From contig DLNC01000024.1 in the NCBI GenBank assembly GCA_002478265.1, positions 1 to 41,784 on the forward strand: DNA of 41,784 nt. The letters are read 5' to 3'. The stretch is from Syntrophaceae bacterium UBA7520 (lineage in GTDB: Bacteria > Desulfobacterota > Syntrophia > Syntrophales > Smithellaceae). How positions within the stretch are numbered: position 1 is the stretch's first letter; every line of letters starts with the position of its first letter. Below the pieces are notes generated by a model. That model had not been told where the DNA came from and did no database searches. It was given only the letters and a program-made list of their open reading frames with translations. A program made the position numbers and the translations under genes. Shown in pieces: positions 1 to 7,455 of this stretch.

Positions 1-234
1 GAATATGAAGCGCACATCAAAAACAAACGCTGCCCGGCGGGCGTCTGCAAAGCGCTCATTACTTACAGCATCAATCCGGAGGCATGCACCGGCTGCACGC
101 TTTGCAGCAGGGTTTGCCCGGTGGAAGCAATAAGCGGCGAAAAGAAAAAGCCGCATAAGATTGATATCGAGAAATGTACCAGGTGCGGCGCTTGTATCGA
201 AAGCTGCAAATTTGACGCGATAACGGTAGAATAA
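1..234 (+). CDS. C-terminal part of NuoF/HydB-like NADH-binding Fe-S flavoprotein (5' truncated by window)
   Basis: Only the last 77 residues are in the window; the reading frame is open from base 1 and stops at 232-234. The visible part holds two ferredoxin-type [4Fe-4S] motifs, CTGCTLCSRVCP and CTRCGACIESCK. Such a tail of two clusters is known at the C-terminus of the 51-kDa NADH/FMN subunit of NAD-linked hydrogenases and formate dehydrogenases (HydB, HndC and HoxF/NuoF relatives); Complex I NuoF itself lacks it. The next gene, a HoxU/NuoG-like subunit, starts 14 bases downstream, which fits one diaphorase operon moving electrons between NADH and ferredoxin or a catalytic subunit. The NAD- and FMN-binding parts are outside the window, so the exact family member is inferred. 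Confidence 0.8.
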   Translation, partial: EYEAHIKNKRCPAGVCKALITYSINPEACTGCTLCSRVCPVEAISGEKKKPHKIDIEKCTRCGACIESCKFDAITVE

Positions 235-248
235 AGGTGGATGAAATC

Positions 249-962
249 ATGGTGAATTTGATTATTAACGGCAAAAATGTGAAAGCCCGCGAAGATACGA
301 TGGTGCTGGAAGCGGCGCGCAAGGCCGGATTTGCTATACCCACTCTGTGCGCTCATGAATCTGTATCCCGTTCCGGGTCCTGCCGCCTCTGTGTGGTGGA
401 AATCAAAAAAGGCAACAGAACGAGAATCGTCACTTCCTGCCTCTACCCTGTTGAAGAAGGTCTGGTTGTGGAAACAAACACGGCGCGCGTGCAGAATGTC
501 CGCCGGCTGGTGCTGGAATTACTGCTGGCACGCTGCCCCGAAGCCGACGTGCTCAAAAAAATGGCGGCGGAAATGGGCATCGAATCCCAGCCGCGGTTTG
601 TCGCCGATACGGATAAGGGCAAGTGTATTTTGTGCCGCTCCTGCGTGCGCGTTTGCGAAGAAGTTGTCGGCGTGAGCGCCATCGGACTTTTTGCCCGCGG
701 CTCGCATAAAACCGTCGGAACGCCGTTTATGGAACAATCGGATGTCTGCATCGGTTGCGGCGCCTGCGTTTATGTCTGTCCCACCGGTCATATTGAAATG
801 ACCTCGACCGGCGATAAACGTAAAATATGGGGACGAACTTTTAAAATGCAAGCCTGTGAAAAATGTGGTAAGTACTTCGCGCCGGTTGACCAATTGAAAT
901 ATATAAGCAAGAAAACGGGGGTACCCGTCAAAGAAATGGCAACCTGCATGGATTGCCGGTAA
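249..962 (+). CDS. HoxU/NuoG-like 2Fe-2S/4Fe-4S electron-transfer subunit of an NAD-linked dehydrogenase or hydrogenase
   Basis: 237 residues from the ATG at 249, chosen because AGGTGG at 235-240 sits 8 bases upstream; an in-frame GTG at 237 would overlap that site. In order: an N-terminal plant-type [2Fe-2S] domain (Cys pattern CAHESVSRSGSCRLC plus a later Cys), a NuoG-type linker, then two [4Fe-4S] motifs, CILCRSCVRVCEE and CIGCGACVYVCP. The last 40 residues add a CxxC...CxxC pair (CEKCG and CMDC) that looks like a small metal knuckle. The protein has the length of HoxU or of the N-terminal third of NuoG/HydA, with no H-cluster or molybdopterin domain. It would pass electrons between the preceding flavoprotein and a catalytic subunit that is not downstream, since a tRNA gene and terminator follow. 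Confidence 0.85.
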   Translation: MVNLIINGKNVKAREDTMVLEAARKAGFAIPTLCAHESVSRSGSCRLCVVEIKKGNRTRIVTSCLYPVEEGLVVETNTARVQNVRRLVLELLLARCPEADVLKKMAAEMGIESQPRFVADTDKGKCILCRSCVRVCEEVVGVSAIGLFARGSHKTVGTPFMEQSDVCIGCGACVYVCPTGHIEMTSTGDKRKIWGRTFKMQACEKCGKYFAPVDQLKYISKKTGVPVKEMATCMDCR

Positions 963-968
963 ATTTAT

Positions 969-1044
969 TCCCCAGTAGCTCAGTCGGTAGAGCAGATGGC
1001 TGTTAACCATCGGGTCCGTGGTTCGAGTCCGCGCTGGGGAGCCA
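969..1044 (+). tRNA. tRNA-Asn (GTT anticodon)
   Basis: A full cloverleaf can be read by eye. The acceptor stem TCCCCAG (969-975) pairs with CTGGGGA (1034-1040), followed by discriminator G and an encoded CCA (1042-1044). The D arm is GCTC...GAGC. The anticodon stem ATGG/CCAT holds the loop CTGTTAA, giving anticodon GTT for asparagine. The T arm contains the usual TTCGAGT loop. It begins 6 bases after the stop of the Fe-S subunit gene and is followed directly by a terminator, so it may be co-transcribed with that operon. Confidence 0.97.
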
Positions 1045-1050
1045 GCTAAC

Positions 1051-1078
1051 AAAAAACCCGCCAAAGGCGGGTTTTTTT
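1051..1078 (+). terminator. Rho-independent terminator after tRNA-Asn
   Basis: AACCCGCC, loop AAA, GGCGGGTT, followed by a T run (1072-1078). The preceding A run makes the hairpin work on either strand, but on the plus strand it ends the dehydrogenase-tRNA unit. Confidence 0.92.
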
Positions 1079-1156
1079 ATTTAATAAAAACAACGCTTTT
1101 CCTGTTTTTGCCGAAACAACACTTACCCTTTTGTAATTATTTTGAAAATGACGGCG

Positions 1157-1185
1157 TTGACAACAAATTGTCCTTTTGTTACATT
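1157..1185 (+). promoter_or_regulatory. Sigma70-type promoter for the STAS-like gene
   Basis: TTGACA at 1157-1162, a 17-bp spacer, then TACATT at 1180-1185 (4 of 6 to consensus). It lies 36 bases upstream of the start codon of the next gene and just after the tRNA terminator. Confidence 0.6.
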
Positions 1186-1220
1186 TAGTTACACTAAAAA
1201 ATAAGGCGGGGAGGTAAATT

Positions 1221-1604
1221 ATGTCTGCGGTAAAACCGGAATTTATCGAACACAACGGCAAAAAGATATTTTACTTGAATTTTTCCCACATGGAAAAAGA
1301 TGCCATTCCTGCGTTCATGGAAGAAGCGAAGAGGGTTCTCTCGGCCGAGTCTCCCTCCTCGGTCCTTTTTCTCGCCAACGTAAATAAAATGAGTTTTGAC
1401 AAGCAGATTGTCAAAAACTTCGTGGATTTCTTCAAATTCACCAAAACATACACGCAAAAAACGGCTGTCATCGGCCTGGATACGATCAAGAAAATGCTCT
1501 ATGAGGCGGTGTTGGTTCTTTCCGGCAGAGGCAGCGAAAATATCAGGGTTTTTGACGGTCCAAACGCCGAGAACAAAGCCAAGGACTGGCTGACAATTAT
1601 CTGA
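1221..1604 (+). CDS. Small STAS/SpoIIAA-like protein
   Basis: 127 residues, starting at ATG after a strong GGGGAGG site. The protein alternates beta strands and helices (KIFYLNFSHM, SSVLFLANVN, KTAVIGL, NIRVFDG), with a short C-terminal helix ending in DWL. This is the pattern of the SpoIIAA-like/STAS family of small cytoplasmic proteins that often act as binding partners in signalling. No transmembrane segment or catalytic motif is seen. It has its own promoter and faces the HD-GYP/HEAT operon convergently with 36 bases between the stops. The family call rests on fold pattern and length, so it is tentative; it could also be an unrelated small alpha/beta protein. Confidence 0.6.
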   Translation: MSAVKPEFIEHNGKKIFYLNFSHMEKDAIPAFMEEAKRVLSAESPSSVLFLANVNKMSFDKQIVKNFVDFFKFTKTYTQKTAVIGLDTIKKMLYEAVLVLSGRGSENIRVFDGPNAENKAKDWLTII

Positions 1605-1613
1605 TTGTATTTA

Positions 1614-1634
1614 GCCGTTAACAAAAGCAACGGC
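1614..1634. terminator. Possible weak hairpin between convergent genes
   Basis: GCCGTT (1614-1619) pairs with AACGGC (1629-1634) over a 9-base loop. Neither side has a proper T tract, so a terminator role is only suggested by its place between two convergent stops. Confidence 0.3.
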
Positions 1635-1640
1635 GTTGAA

Positions 1641-3071
1641 TCACTCAAAGTATGGCCTGAGGTTAATTCTTGCCTCTTCCGGGTCTATCGTGCCGGATAT
1701 TGAGCGGCGATATTTTCCATTAGTTCTGTCCGCCAGGCTGACAATTTTGCTGTCTTCTTTTTCCGAACCATCAAATCTGGTAAGAATAAGCACGCGCGGA
1801 CGCATCAAATCCGATGTCTGATGCATTACCAGCCCTATCTCTCCTGTATCCAGTTTAAGCAGCGTGCCGACGGGGAAAATGCCCACCATGTTGATAAATG
1901 CCTTTAGCAGTACCGGGTTGCTCGTAACACCTCTATTCTTCACGAGAATGCGTATAGCTTCGTGAGGAGGGATTTTTGATTTATAATACACGCGGCTTGC
2001 CGTAATGGCCTCATAACTATCCGCCAGAGAAATTATCTGAGAGAAAGGATGCCTTCTGTGCAAAGCTTCCGGGACGGGATACGCGTTCTGGCCGTGCTGG
2101 TGATGCTCATAGGCCACAACCATTGCCAGCTTGGTTATGCTTGGTATTTTTGATAGGAAAACAGCGCCGGCAATCGGATGGCGGCGCACATATTCCCATT
2201 CCTCTTCCGTGAGTCTGCCCGGTTTATTGATTATCTCCTTGGGAATCGCCACTTTGCCGATGTCATGCATCGTCGCGGCCATGCCCAACGCCGCCAACTG
2301 CGGTTTGGTCATAGATAAATACGTGCCCAGCGATACGGCTAAAATGGACGTGTTAATCGAGTGGGCGAACGTGTATTCATCATACATTTTGATGCTGGTC
2401 AGGCCGATCAGCGCGTCGCGGTTATCCAGCACATAATCGACCATATTCTGCACAACAGAATTCATTTGGCGCATACTGGAAGCTTTTTCCAGATACACGG
2501 CCTGCACGACGTCTTTGAGCGCGTTGATCGTGTCGCGGAAAACGCTGGACGCTTTTTTCTCCCTGGCCTTGATAACGCTGCCTATTTTTTTGTCTACAAG
2601 AAGCGCGTGTTGTATCGATATGTGAAAAATGCCTCTTTTGGCAGTTGCCACACTCAAGCCCTCCTGTGTGGAGGGCATGATTTCCTCATTGACGATCATG
2701 TCCGCGAAGCGGCCGATTTCTTCCACGGCAACGTTCGGTTTGAAAATTATTCCGCCAATATCCTTGTCGGTAAACTGTTCGATCGCCACGGAAAAACTCT
2801 GATCAATCGGCACGGGTGTTGTTTCAAAAAATAATTCACCGCGCACGAGATAAAAAGGAACTTCATTTCTTTCCGCGAGCAACTCCTGAATTTTCGCCTG
2901 TAGCTTTTCCGCCGATGATTGCAAAATCGGATGCTGCTGGGGATACAGACTGGCGTTGCGTAAAACAGCCGCCAAAAACTGAAAGGCGATGCGCGCCGAT
3001 TCAACCAGGCGCTGTTTCTCGAAATATGACTGGCGTGCCTCTAGAATTTTATCGCCCTGCTCATCCACCAT
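1641..3071 (-). CDS. HD-GYP-type cyclic-di-nucleotide phosphodiesterase-like protein with N-terminal LYP region
   Basis: 476 residues. The C-terminal half (about 225-420) is an HD domain of the HD-GYP class, which hydrolyses cyclic di-GMP or related dinucleotides. H269 and D270 form the HD motif (TMHDIGK), followed by the GRLTEEEWEYVRRHP stretch, H323-H324, and the ADSYEAITASRVY helix. The GYP motif is altered to HHQHGQNAYP: it is one residue shorter than the canonical HHExxDGxGYP and lacks the D-G pair and the glycine before YP. Residues about 25-130 form a region with LYP at 42-44 that also starts the two HEAT-repeat proteins in this window. The gene overlaps the upstream HEAT gene by 11 bases, so the pair is translationally coupled. 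It has no signal peptide or membrane segment and is likely cytoplasmic. Activity is uncertain because of the altered motif. Confidence 0.88.
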   Translation of the reverse strand: MVDEQGDKILEARQSYFEKQRLVESARIAFQFLAAVLRNASLYPQQHPILQSSAEKLQAKIQELLAERNEVPFYLVRGELFFETTPVPIDQSFSVAIEQFTDKDIGGIIFKPNVAVEEIGRFADMIVNEEIMPSTQEGLSVATAKRGIFHISIQHALLVDKKIGSVIKAREKKASSVFRDTINALKDVVQAVYLEKASSMRQMNSVVQNMVDYVLDNRDALIGLTSIKMYDEYTFAHSINTSILAVSLGTYLSMTKPQLAALGMAATMHDIGKVAIPKEIINKPGRLTEEEWEYVRRHPIAGAVFLSKIPSITKLAMVVAYEHHQHGQNAYPVPEALHRRHPFSQIISLADSYEAITASRVYYKSKIPPHEAIRILVKNRGVTSNPVLLKAFINMVGIFPVGTLLKLDTGEIGLVMHQTSDLMRPRVLILTRFDGSEKEDSKIVSLADRTNGKYRRSISGTIDPEEARINLRPYFE

Positions 3072-5145
3072 CGCCCATTCTCCAGCTTATTTCTTTAATC
3101 GCCCTTTGCGCCGCGGTCTTTAATTCTTCCTGGAGCTTGCGCGGACGCCACCAGCGGACTTTTGTGTATTTTTTCAGATAATCTCTTGCCTGACGGCCGC
3201 CAATGTTGCCCAAAACACCGATAGCCATCAGCGTCAGATTTTGCTCTTTCTTGCTCAGCGGCCGGCTATTAAGAAAGTTAATCAGAAAAACCGCTTCATC
3301 CTCGCTGATGCCGGGAAAACGGGCAAAGGCCTGCAACGCCGTTTTTTGCACTTCTTCTTCCTCATCGGATAAAAACCTGGCCAGAAAACTCACCGCTTTT
3401 TTCCCGCCGATGCTTTGCAGGGAATGAATGATTTCCTGGCGGATACGAACGTTCTTATGGTCTGCCGCTTTGCGGAAATACGCCATGGCCTGATCTTCTT
3501 TACTTTCCGCCATGATGTTCACAATATTTCGTACCAGATACCAGCGGTCATCGGAAAGATATCTTCCCAACAAAGCGGTCTGGTTCTTGCTGATTTCTTT
3601 GGCCAGATCCAGATAAAAGATGCGCGCCTTCCTTTCTTTTTCCTCCGCCAAAAGCTTAAGCAATACTTCCGTTGTCTCCCTCTCAAACATGGAAAGATAT
3701 TGAAATATCGCGCGGTATTCCGGCGAATCCATGACATGACTTCGCAATTCCCGAATCGCGTCCATAAGAACTGTCCGGGCGGACGCTTTACTTAGCGCCT
3801 CGCTCACCTTGGCGCGATATTCCGTCTCTGTCGGCATTTGCAAGGCATGAACAATCAGCGTGGCATAAGGGTAATCTTTTTTCTTGAGCAGAAAATCAAG
3901 CATGTTTTCCATTTGTGTAATCACGCCAGCAAAAACAGTGCTGGTTTTTTCCCCCTGCCCTATATGCGCAGGATTTTTGATATGAGGAATGAGCGAAATC
4001 AGCGTGCGCGTCGCCGCCCTAACCGTATCCCACTCTAAATTTGCCTCTGTGATTGCCCTGAGCTCATTCATTTCTTCGGAGCTATATTGTGTGATTTCCG
4101 CGGCAATGGAGATTATGTCGCTGTCTACCGGTTTGGCCTCCAGATAGGCAAGCTGACCGGTTGGTTTAACAGGTTCCGGCGGTTTTGCCGCTGCTTTTTT
4201 CAGCAACGCGGCAATCTGCTGTATTGTCCACGCGTCGGAAAATCTTCCCGATTGAATCTCATGGAGCGGGCCGGGCAAATTTTCCTCTGAAAGCGGCTGT
4301 TCCCTGGCCAAATCAGCATCCAAATCACCATAAAGTTTATCGGCGATAAAGCCGTTACGATAGGCCGGGTCAAGGGACAAAACTGACTTGGCCAATCCTT
4401 CATAAAGAGTTTCTCTTTGTTCAGGCTGTTCCCTGTCTATTTTCCGACCCGCCTCTTTATACAAAGCAAAAAGGCGGTCCTCGAGGGATTCGCCTTCGGT
4501 CAACGTCTGTTTGGCCAATTCAACGATGTTCTCGCCGAATCGAAGTGGATCATCTATTAAGTCAAAAAGCACCAACGTACGATGTGGAACTCCCGCCTGC
4601 CTTTTTTCCGTTTCCGCATCACTTGTTTTGCTCGCGGCATCGGCGCCGCCTGGAGACTGTTCGCCCCAGCGCCTGGGCGTTTGCGTTTTTATGACTTCAT
4701 CAAGGCCGGTTTCGGTAATTCTGATATGCGCCACGCTTTTTTCCCATAATATGGAAGCGATGCCGCTTTTCATCTCCTGCTCTTCTATGGTGAGCGCGAG
4801 GGCCTGATAAAACTCAAGCAATTCCTCTTCGCTCAATCCTGGCAAAAATATCATTTCCCGAATGCCTTTTACAAACAAATCCTGAACGATCGGCAAATTA
4901 AACTCAGCGTCTTTTTTGAAAGGCATGTTTTCATAAATAAAATAGTTTTTGTGGATTTCCAGACGATACTCGTCATGGGACTGTAAAAATTTATTGAGCG
5001 CCGCAAATGATTTTTTTACCGCGGTCGCATAGGCCGGGTTATTTGCCGGATAAAGCTTTACGGCACGGATAGCCAAAACCATGTTTCTTAATGTTTCCAG
5101 AACTTCCGGAGGGAATGATTCTTCCTGCTTGATGTCCTTTACCAT
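3061..5145 (-). CDS. HEAT-repeat protein with N-terminal LYP region, coupled to the HD-GYP gene
   Basis: 694 residues, soluble and charged, with no signal peptide. Residues 15-120 carry the LYP region (LYPANNP at 31-37, then a helix-rich stretch with SEEELLEFYQAL). The middle is low in recognisable features and includes a Pro/Gln/Lys-rich linker near 155-190. The last 200 residues are helical hairpin repeats of HEAT type, with stretches such as RWYLVRNIVNIM, IRQEIIHSLQSIGG and EVQKTALQAFARF. HEAT repeats generally bind protein partners. The second HEAT protein (16635-18995) has the same architecture and a similar W-Y-x-x-R-N motif, so the two are paralogues. This gene is first in the operon and overlaps the HD-GYP gene, which suggests the products act together. 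The biochemical role is unknown. Confidence 0.85.
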   Translation of the reverse strand: MVKDIKQEESFPPEVLETLRNMVLAIRAVKLYPANNPAYATAVKKSFAALNKFLQSHDEYRLEIHKNYFIYENMPFKKDAEFNLPIVQDLFVKGIREMIFLPGLSEEELLEFYQALALTIEEQEMKSGIASILWEKSVAHIRITETGLDEVIKTQTPRRWGEQSPGGADAASKTSDAETEKRQAGVPHRTLVLFDLIDDPLRFGENIVELAKQTLTEGESLEDRLFALYKEAGRKIDREQPEQRETLYEGLAKSVLSLDPAYRNGFIADKLYGDLDADLAREQPLSEENLPGPLHEIQSGRFSDAWTIQQIAALLKKAAAKPPEPVKPTGQLAYLEAKPVDSDIISIAAEITQYSSEEMNELRAITEANLEWDTVRAATRTLISLIPHIKNPAHIGQGEKTSTVFAGVITQMENMLDFLLKKKDYPYATLIVHALQMPTETEYRAKVSEALSKASARTVLMDAIRELRSHVMDSPEYRAIFQYLSMFERETTEVLLKLLAEEKERKARIFYLDLAKEISKNQTALLGRYLSDDRWYLVRNIVNIMAESKEDQAMAYFRKAADHKNVRIRQEIIHSLQSIGGKKAVSFLARFLSDEEEEVQKTALQAFARFPGISEDEAVFLINFLNSRPLSKKEQNLTLMAIGVLGNIGGRQARDYLKKYTKVRWWRPRKLQEELKTAAQRAIKEISWRMGDGG

Positions 5146-5219
5146 AGCTTGACGCTCACAGGTAAATAGCGCAAAAGTGGAGTGTAACTAATAAGTCCGC
5201 AATATTCTATCGCGAAACG

Positions 5220-5248
5220 AGTATAGAAAAAGAGGACGCCTGTGTCAA
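5220..5248 (-). promoter_or_regulatory. Sigma70-type promoter for the HEAT/HD-GYP operon
   Basis: On the minus strand TTGACA (5243-5248), a 17-bp spacer, and TATACT (5220-5225, 5 of 6 to consensus). The predicted start is near 5213, about 68 bases before the ATG at 5145. Confidence 0.75.
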
Positions 5249-5367
5249 CGAAATAATAAACTCTTGAATCAAAAGATTATTTTTCGTCGGGTATGATCGT
5301 TAATATCTTGCAAACATTAAGATTAATATGCCATATTGAAAAAAACAGTTTACAGGAGGTCCTTGTC

Positions 5368-5721
5368 TTGATTGAAGCCTGGATTAAGGAAATAAAAAGA
5401 AACTGCGCCACAAAAGATCTGGGGATGATTCTTGTGCATAACGGCATTGTGCGCGCCACGTCAAAAGAAGGCAAGCCGGTTTGCAGGATGAAAACCACCT
5501 ATAACGCCGCTAAACTCGACGCGGCGATTGCGCTGTGCAAACAAAAAGACGGCATCGCCGACGTTAAGGTCTGGATTAACGAAGGCATGCTGCAGATCGG
5601 CGATGATATTATGAAAGTATGCGTGGCCGGCCGCTTTCGCACCGATATCCTGCCCGTGTTTCAGGAGCTTCTGACCGCCATCAAAAGCGAAATCATCAAA
5701 GAAGAAGAATATCCGCTTTAG
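5368..5721 (+). CDS. Divergent MoaE-like protein (molybdopterin synthase large subunit family)
   Basis: 117 residues from a TTG at 5368. This start is chosen because GGAGG at 5355-5359 lies 8 bases upstream, and the residues encoded before it (open frame from 5293) do not look conserved. The sequence follows the MoaE fold order: HNGIVRATSKEGKPV near the N-terminus, a central helix, then VWINEGMLQIGDDIMKVCVAG and a C-terminal helix. MoaE transfers sulfur to precursor Z in molybdenum cofactor synthesis. The usual C-terminal PIWK-type lysine motif is replaced by KSEIIKEEEY, so activity as a synthase subunit is uncertain. No moaD or other moa gene is adjacent. The gene is divergent from the HEAT operon and convergent with the DUF3185 gene. 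Confidence 0.7.
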   Translation: MIEAWIKEIKRNCATKDLGMILVHNGIVRATSKEGKPVCRMKTTYNAAKLDAAIALCKQKDGIADVKVWINEGMLQIGDDIMKVCVAGRFRTDILPVFQELLTAIKSEIIKEEEYPL

Positions 5722-5728
5722 CAGTAAG

Positions 5729-5935
5729 CTATTTTTTAAAAATCAGCACCGCGCCCAAAACCGCGCAGATAGCTCCTCCCGCCAGAAAAAGCATGGTCTC
5801 ATTAGTGGAGGCTCCGGTTAAAGTTCGGGAAAGCTTATTTCCGAAAGCGCCGTAAAGATTAAACCCCCAGATAAGGAGACCGACACCCGCCGCAAGCAGT
5901 ATAACGCCTATCGGATTAATATTTTTCTTAGCCAT
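5729..5935 (-). CDS. DUF3185 family small membrane protein
   Basis: 68 residues with two hydrophobic segments (about 8-28 and 47-66) around a short polar loop containing SRTLTGASTNET. This layout and the TGA-S/P-T motif match the DUF3185 family of small inner-membrane proteins of unknown function. The ATG at 5935 is preferred over the TTG one codon upstream because AGGAGG at 5945-5950 is 9 bases away. It sits between its own upstream terminator and the 3' end of the MoaE-like gene, with which it converges. Confidence 0.8.
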   Translation of the reverse strand: MAKKNINPIGVILLAAGVGLLIWGFNLYGAFGNKLSRTLTGASTNETMLFLAGGAICAVLGAVLIFKK

Positions 5936-5960
5936 CAAAATTTACCTCCTGAAAACCAAT

Positions 5961-6009
5961 AAAAAAAGCGGAGAACCGAATCACATGACCACGGCTCTCC
6001 GCTTTTTTT
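5961..6009. terminator. Bidirectional-looking terminator downstream of dodecin
   Basis: AAAAAAAGCGGAGA pairs with TCTCCGCTTTTTTT, extended by CCG/CGG across one A-C mismatch. A/T runs flank both sides. On the minus strand it would end the dodecin transcript before the DUF3185 gene. Confidence 0.88.
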
Positions 6010-6086
6010 GTTTATTGATATTGTTGATATGACATTGCGCGAAAATTTTTTTAAGCCATTTTCAAATATCGCTGCTCAGGTAAACA

Positions 6087-6293
6087 CTATCCCTTGTATT
6101 TAAAGGATACTCTTAATTTCGCCCGATACTCAACTACTTTACCGTCCTCAATTCTCATGTCGAGTTCTTTTACTTCCGCTACACGCAAATCCTCCAGTGT
6201 TTTCGACGCCATTTCTACTGCTTTCTTTGCGGCATCTTCCCATGATTTGTCACTGCTGCCGATAATTTCGATAACTTTGTAAATGCTGCTCAT
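6087..6293 (-). CDS. Dodecin family flavin-binding protein
   Basis: 68 residues, the normal length of dodecins, which assemble as hollow dodecamers that bind and store flavins. Visible family marks are the N-terminal strand YKVIEIIGSS, the SWEDAAKKAVEMASKT helix with the flavin-stacking Trp, and the C-terminal strands ending in YRAKLRVSFKY. It starts at ATG after AAGGAGG with a 5-base gap. It is a single-gene unit with a terminator downstream. In an anaerobe rich in flavoproteins a flavin buffer is reasonable. Confidence 0.95.
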   Translation of the reverse strand: MSSIYKVIEIIGSSDKSWEDAAKKAVEMASKTLEDLRVAEVKELDMRIEDGKVVEYRAKLRVSFKYKG

Positions 6294-6466
6294 ATTTTCC
6301 TCCTTTTCTTGTAAAGTTAATGGATTGAAAACCGAGACAACGTGCTACAACGCTTTTATTTGGCTTGTAAAAATGAGTATAGGAACATTCATTTTATCTG
6401 TCAACCAAAAACGGCGAACACAGCGCCCTTTGGCATCACGATTAAAACACCCATAAAAACAGTTAT

Positions 6467-7027
6467 TTACAATTTACCATCCAGTTTATCCGCGATCTCG
6501 GCCTTGCAGTTCCGGCATCTTTGCGCGCCGCGAAAAAGCGGCTTGCCGCAAAAAGGACAATGATAGCGCTGACAGACGCTGCGCGCCCATTCCACACTTC
6601 CTTTCTCGTCTCCGTAAAGAGCTGCCTTTTCCCGCCAGACGGGTATCGTTTCCTTCATCACCCTTCTGCCGGTTGCCAAACCAAAATTTTCTATCATGGC
6701 ACAGGGCCAGTCCGCGCACTGGTGGCAGGAATAGAATCCTTTTTCTTTAACACAATTTCGGATTGTGCAAAGCCGGCAATAACCATAAAGCTGCTTTGCC
6801 GGCTCTTGCTGCATACACCCCAGGCACAAAGTTTCATCCGGTTTTGTGCCATACAGATTTCCCATAATCTCTCGGAATTTTTCATTGTTGTCGCGGGTAG
6901 CGATGTAAACGCCACAGACGCCGCAATAAAGGCCGCAGGGGGCCATTAAATCTTTATTTTGAAATTCTTCCTCTTTCCAGCCTTCCATAAACTTCTCCAG
7001 GGCAAATGAATACTTTATGTTCTCCAC
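6467..7027 (-). CDS. DUF3795 cysteine-rich protein with C-terminal zinc ribbon
   Basis: 186 residues. The N-terminal two thirds carry the DUF3795 pattern: APCGLYCGVCGVY, then LCLGC, YCRLCTIRNC and FYSCHQCADWPC, many cysteines spaced as metal ligands. The last 40 residues form a separate zinc ribbon (CPFCGKPLFRG then CRNC). The function of DUF3795 is not known; such proteins are common in anaerobes. The start lies 5 bases after the stop of the YgiN-like gene, so the two are one operon. No signal peptide or membrane segment. Confidence 0.85.
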   Translation of the reverse strand: MENIKYSFALEKFMEGWKEEEFQNKDLMAPCGLYCGVCGVYIATRDNNEKFREIMGNLYGTKPDETLCLGCMQQEPAKQLYGYCRLCTIRNCVKEKGFYSCHQCADWPCAMIENFGLATGRRVMKETIPVWREKAALYGDEKGSVEWARSVCQRYHCPFCGKPLFRGAQRCRNCKAEIADKLDGKL

Positions 7028-7032
7028 GATAT

Positions 7033-7338
7033 TTACTTTTTCGGCGTGATGCCCGCCAGTTCTTCATACATATCGATTACCGGAGCGCCATCAAGCAAGG
7101 GAGCAATTTTACCGAAAAGTTCCGTGAAGTGCGGCGTCGCGCTGTGTTCCTTGAGCGCTTCTTTATCCGTATATTTTTCATAAAAGAGAAATTTCCCAGC
7201 TTCTTTTTTCGCGCGATGCAGCGTGTACATCAATGTGTTTTTTTCCGCGTCAACTTTGGGAATAATTCCTTTTAACGCCTGTTCCAATTCCTGCTCCATT
7301 CCCGCTTTGGCCTTCATTACCGCAACCACAACCAGCAT
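7033..7338 (-). CDS. YgiN-like antibiotic biosynthesis monooxygenase (ABM) family protein
   Basis: 101 residues forming a single ABM ferredoxin-like fold: strand VVVAVMKAKAG, helix with MEQELEQALKGI, TLMYTLHRAKKE, FLFYEKYTDKEALKEH, then FTELFGKIAPLLDG. Relatives include the quinol monooxygenase YgiN and many dimeric cofactor-free enzymes or sensors. The true substrate cannot be read from sequence. ATG follows GAGGAGG. It is first in a two-gene operon with the DUF3795 gene. Confidence 0.88.
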   Translation of the reverse strand: MLVVVAVMKAKAGMEQELEQALKGIIPKVDAEKNTLMYTLHRAKKEAGKFLFYEKYTDKEALKEHSATPHFTELFGKIAPLLDGAPVIDMYEELAGITPKK

Positions 7339-7455
7339 GATTTCCTCCTCGTTAATTATCTATTTTTAATGTGCCTTTTCCGAACCGTTTTACCCAGCTT
7401 TACAAAAGTATAAAATACTTGCCGCTTTTACCTCTTCGCTTTACCCGGCTTCTTC

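Noticed and set aside
519..1064. 181-residue open frame on the minus strand
   Set aside because: It runs antisense to the Fe-S subunit gene and straight across tRNA-Asn; no family pattern.
2361..2834. 157-residue plus-strand open frame inside the HD-GYP gene
   Set aside because: Antisense shadow of a well-supported coding gene, no ribosome binding site.
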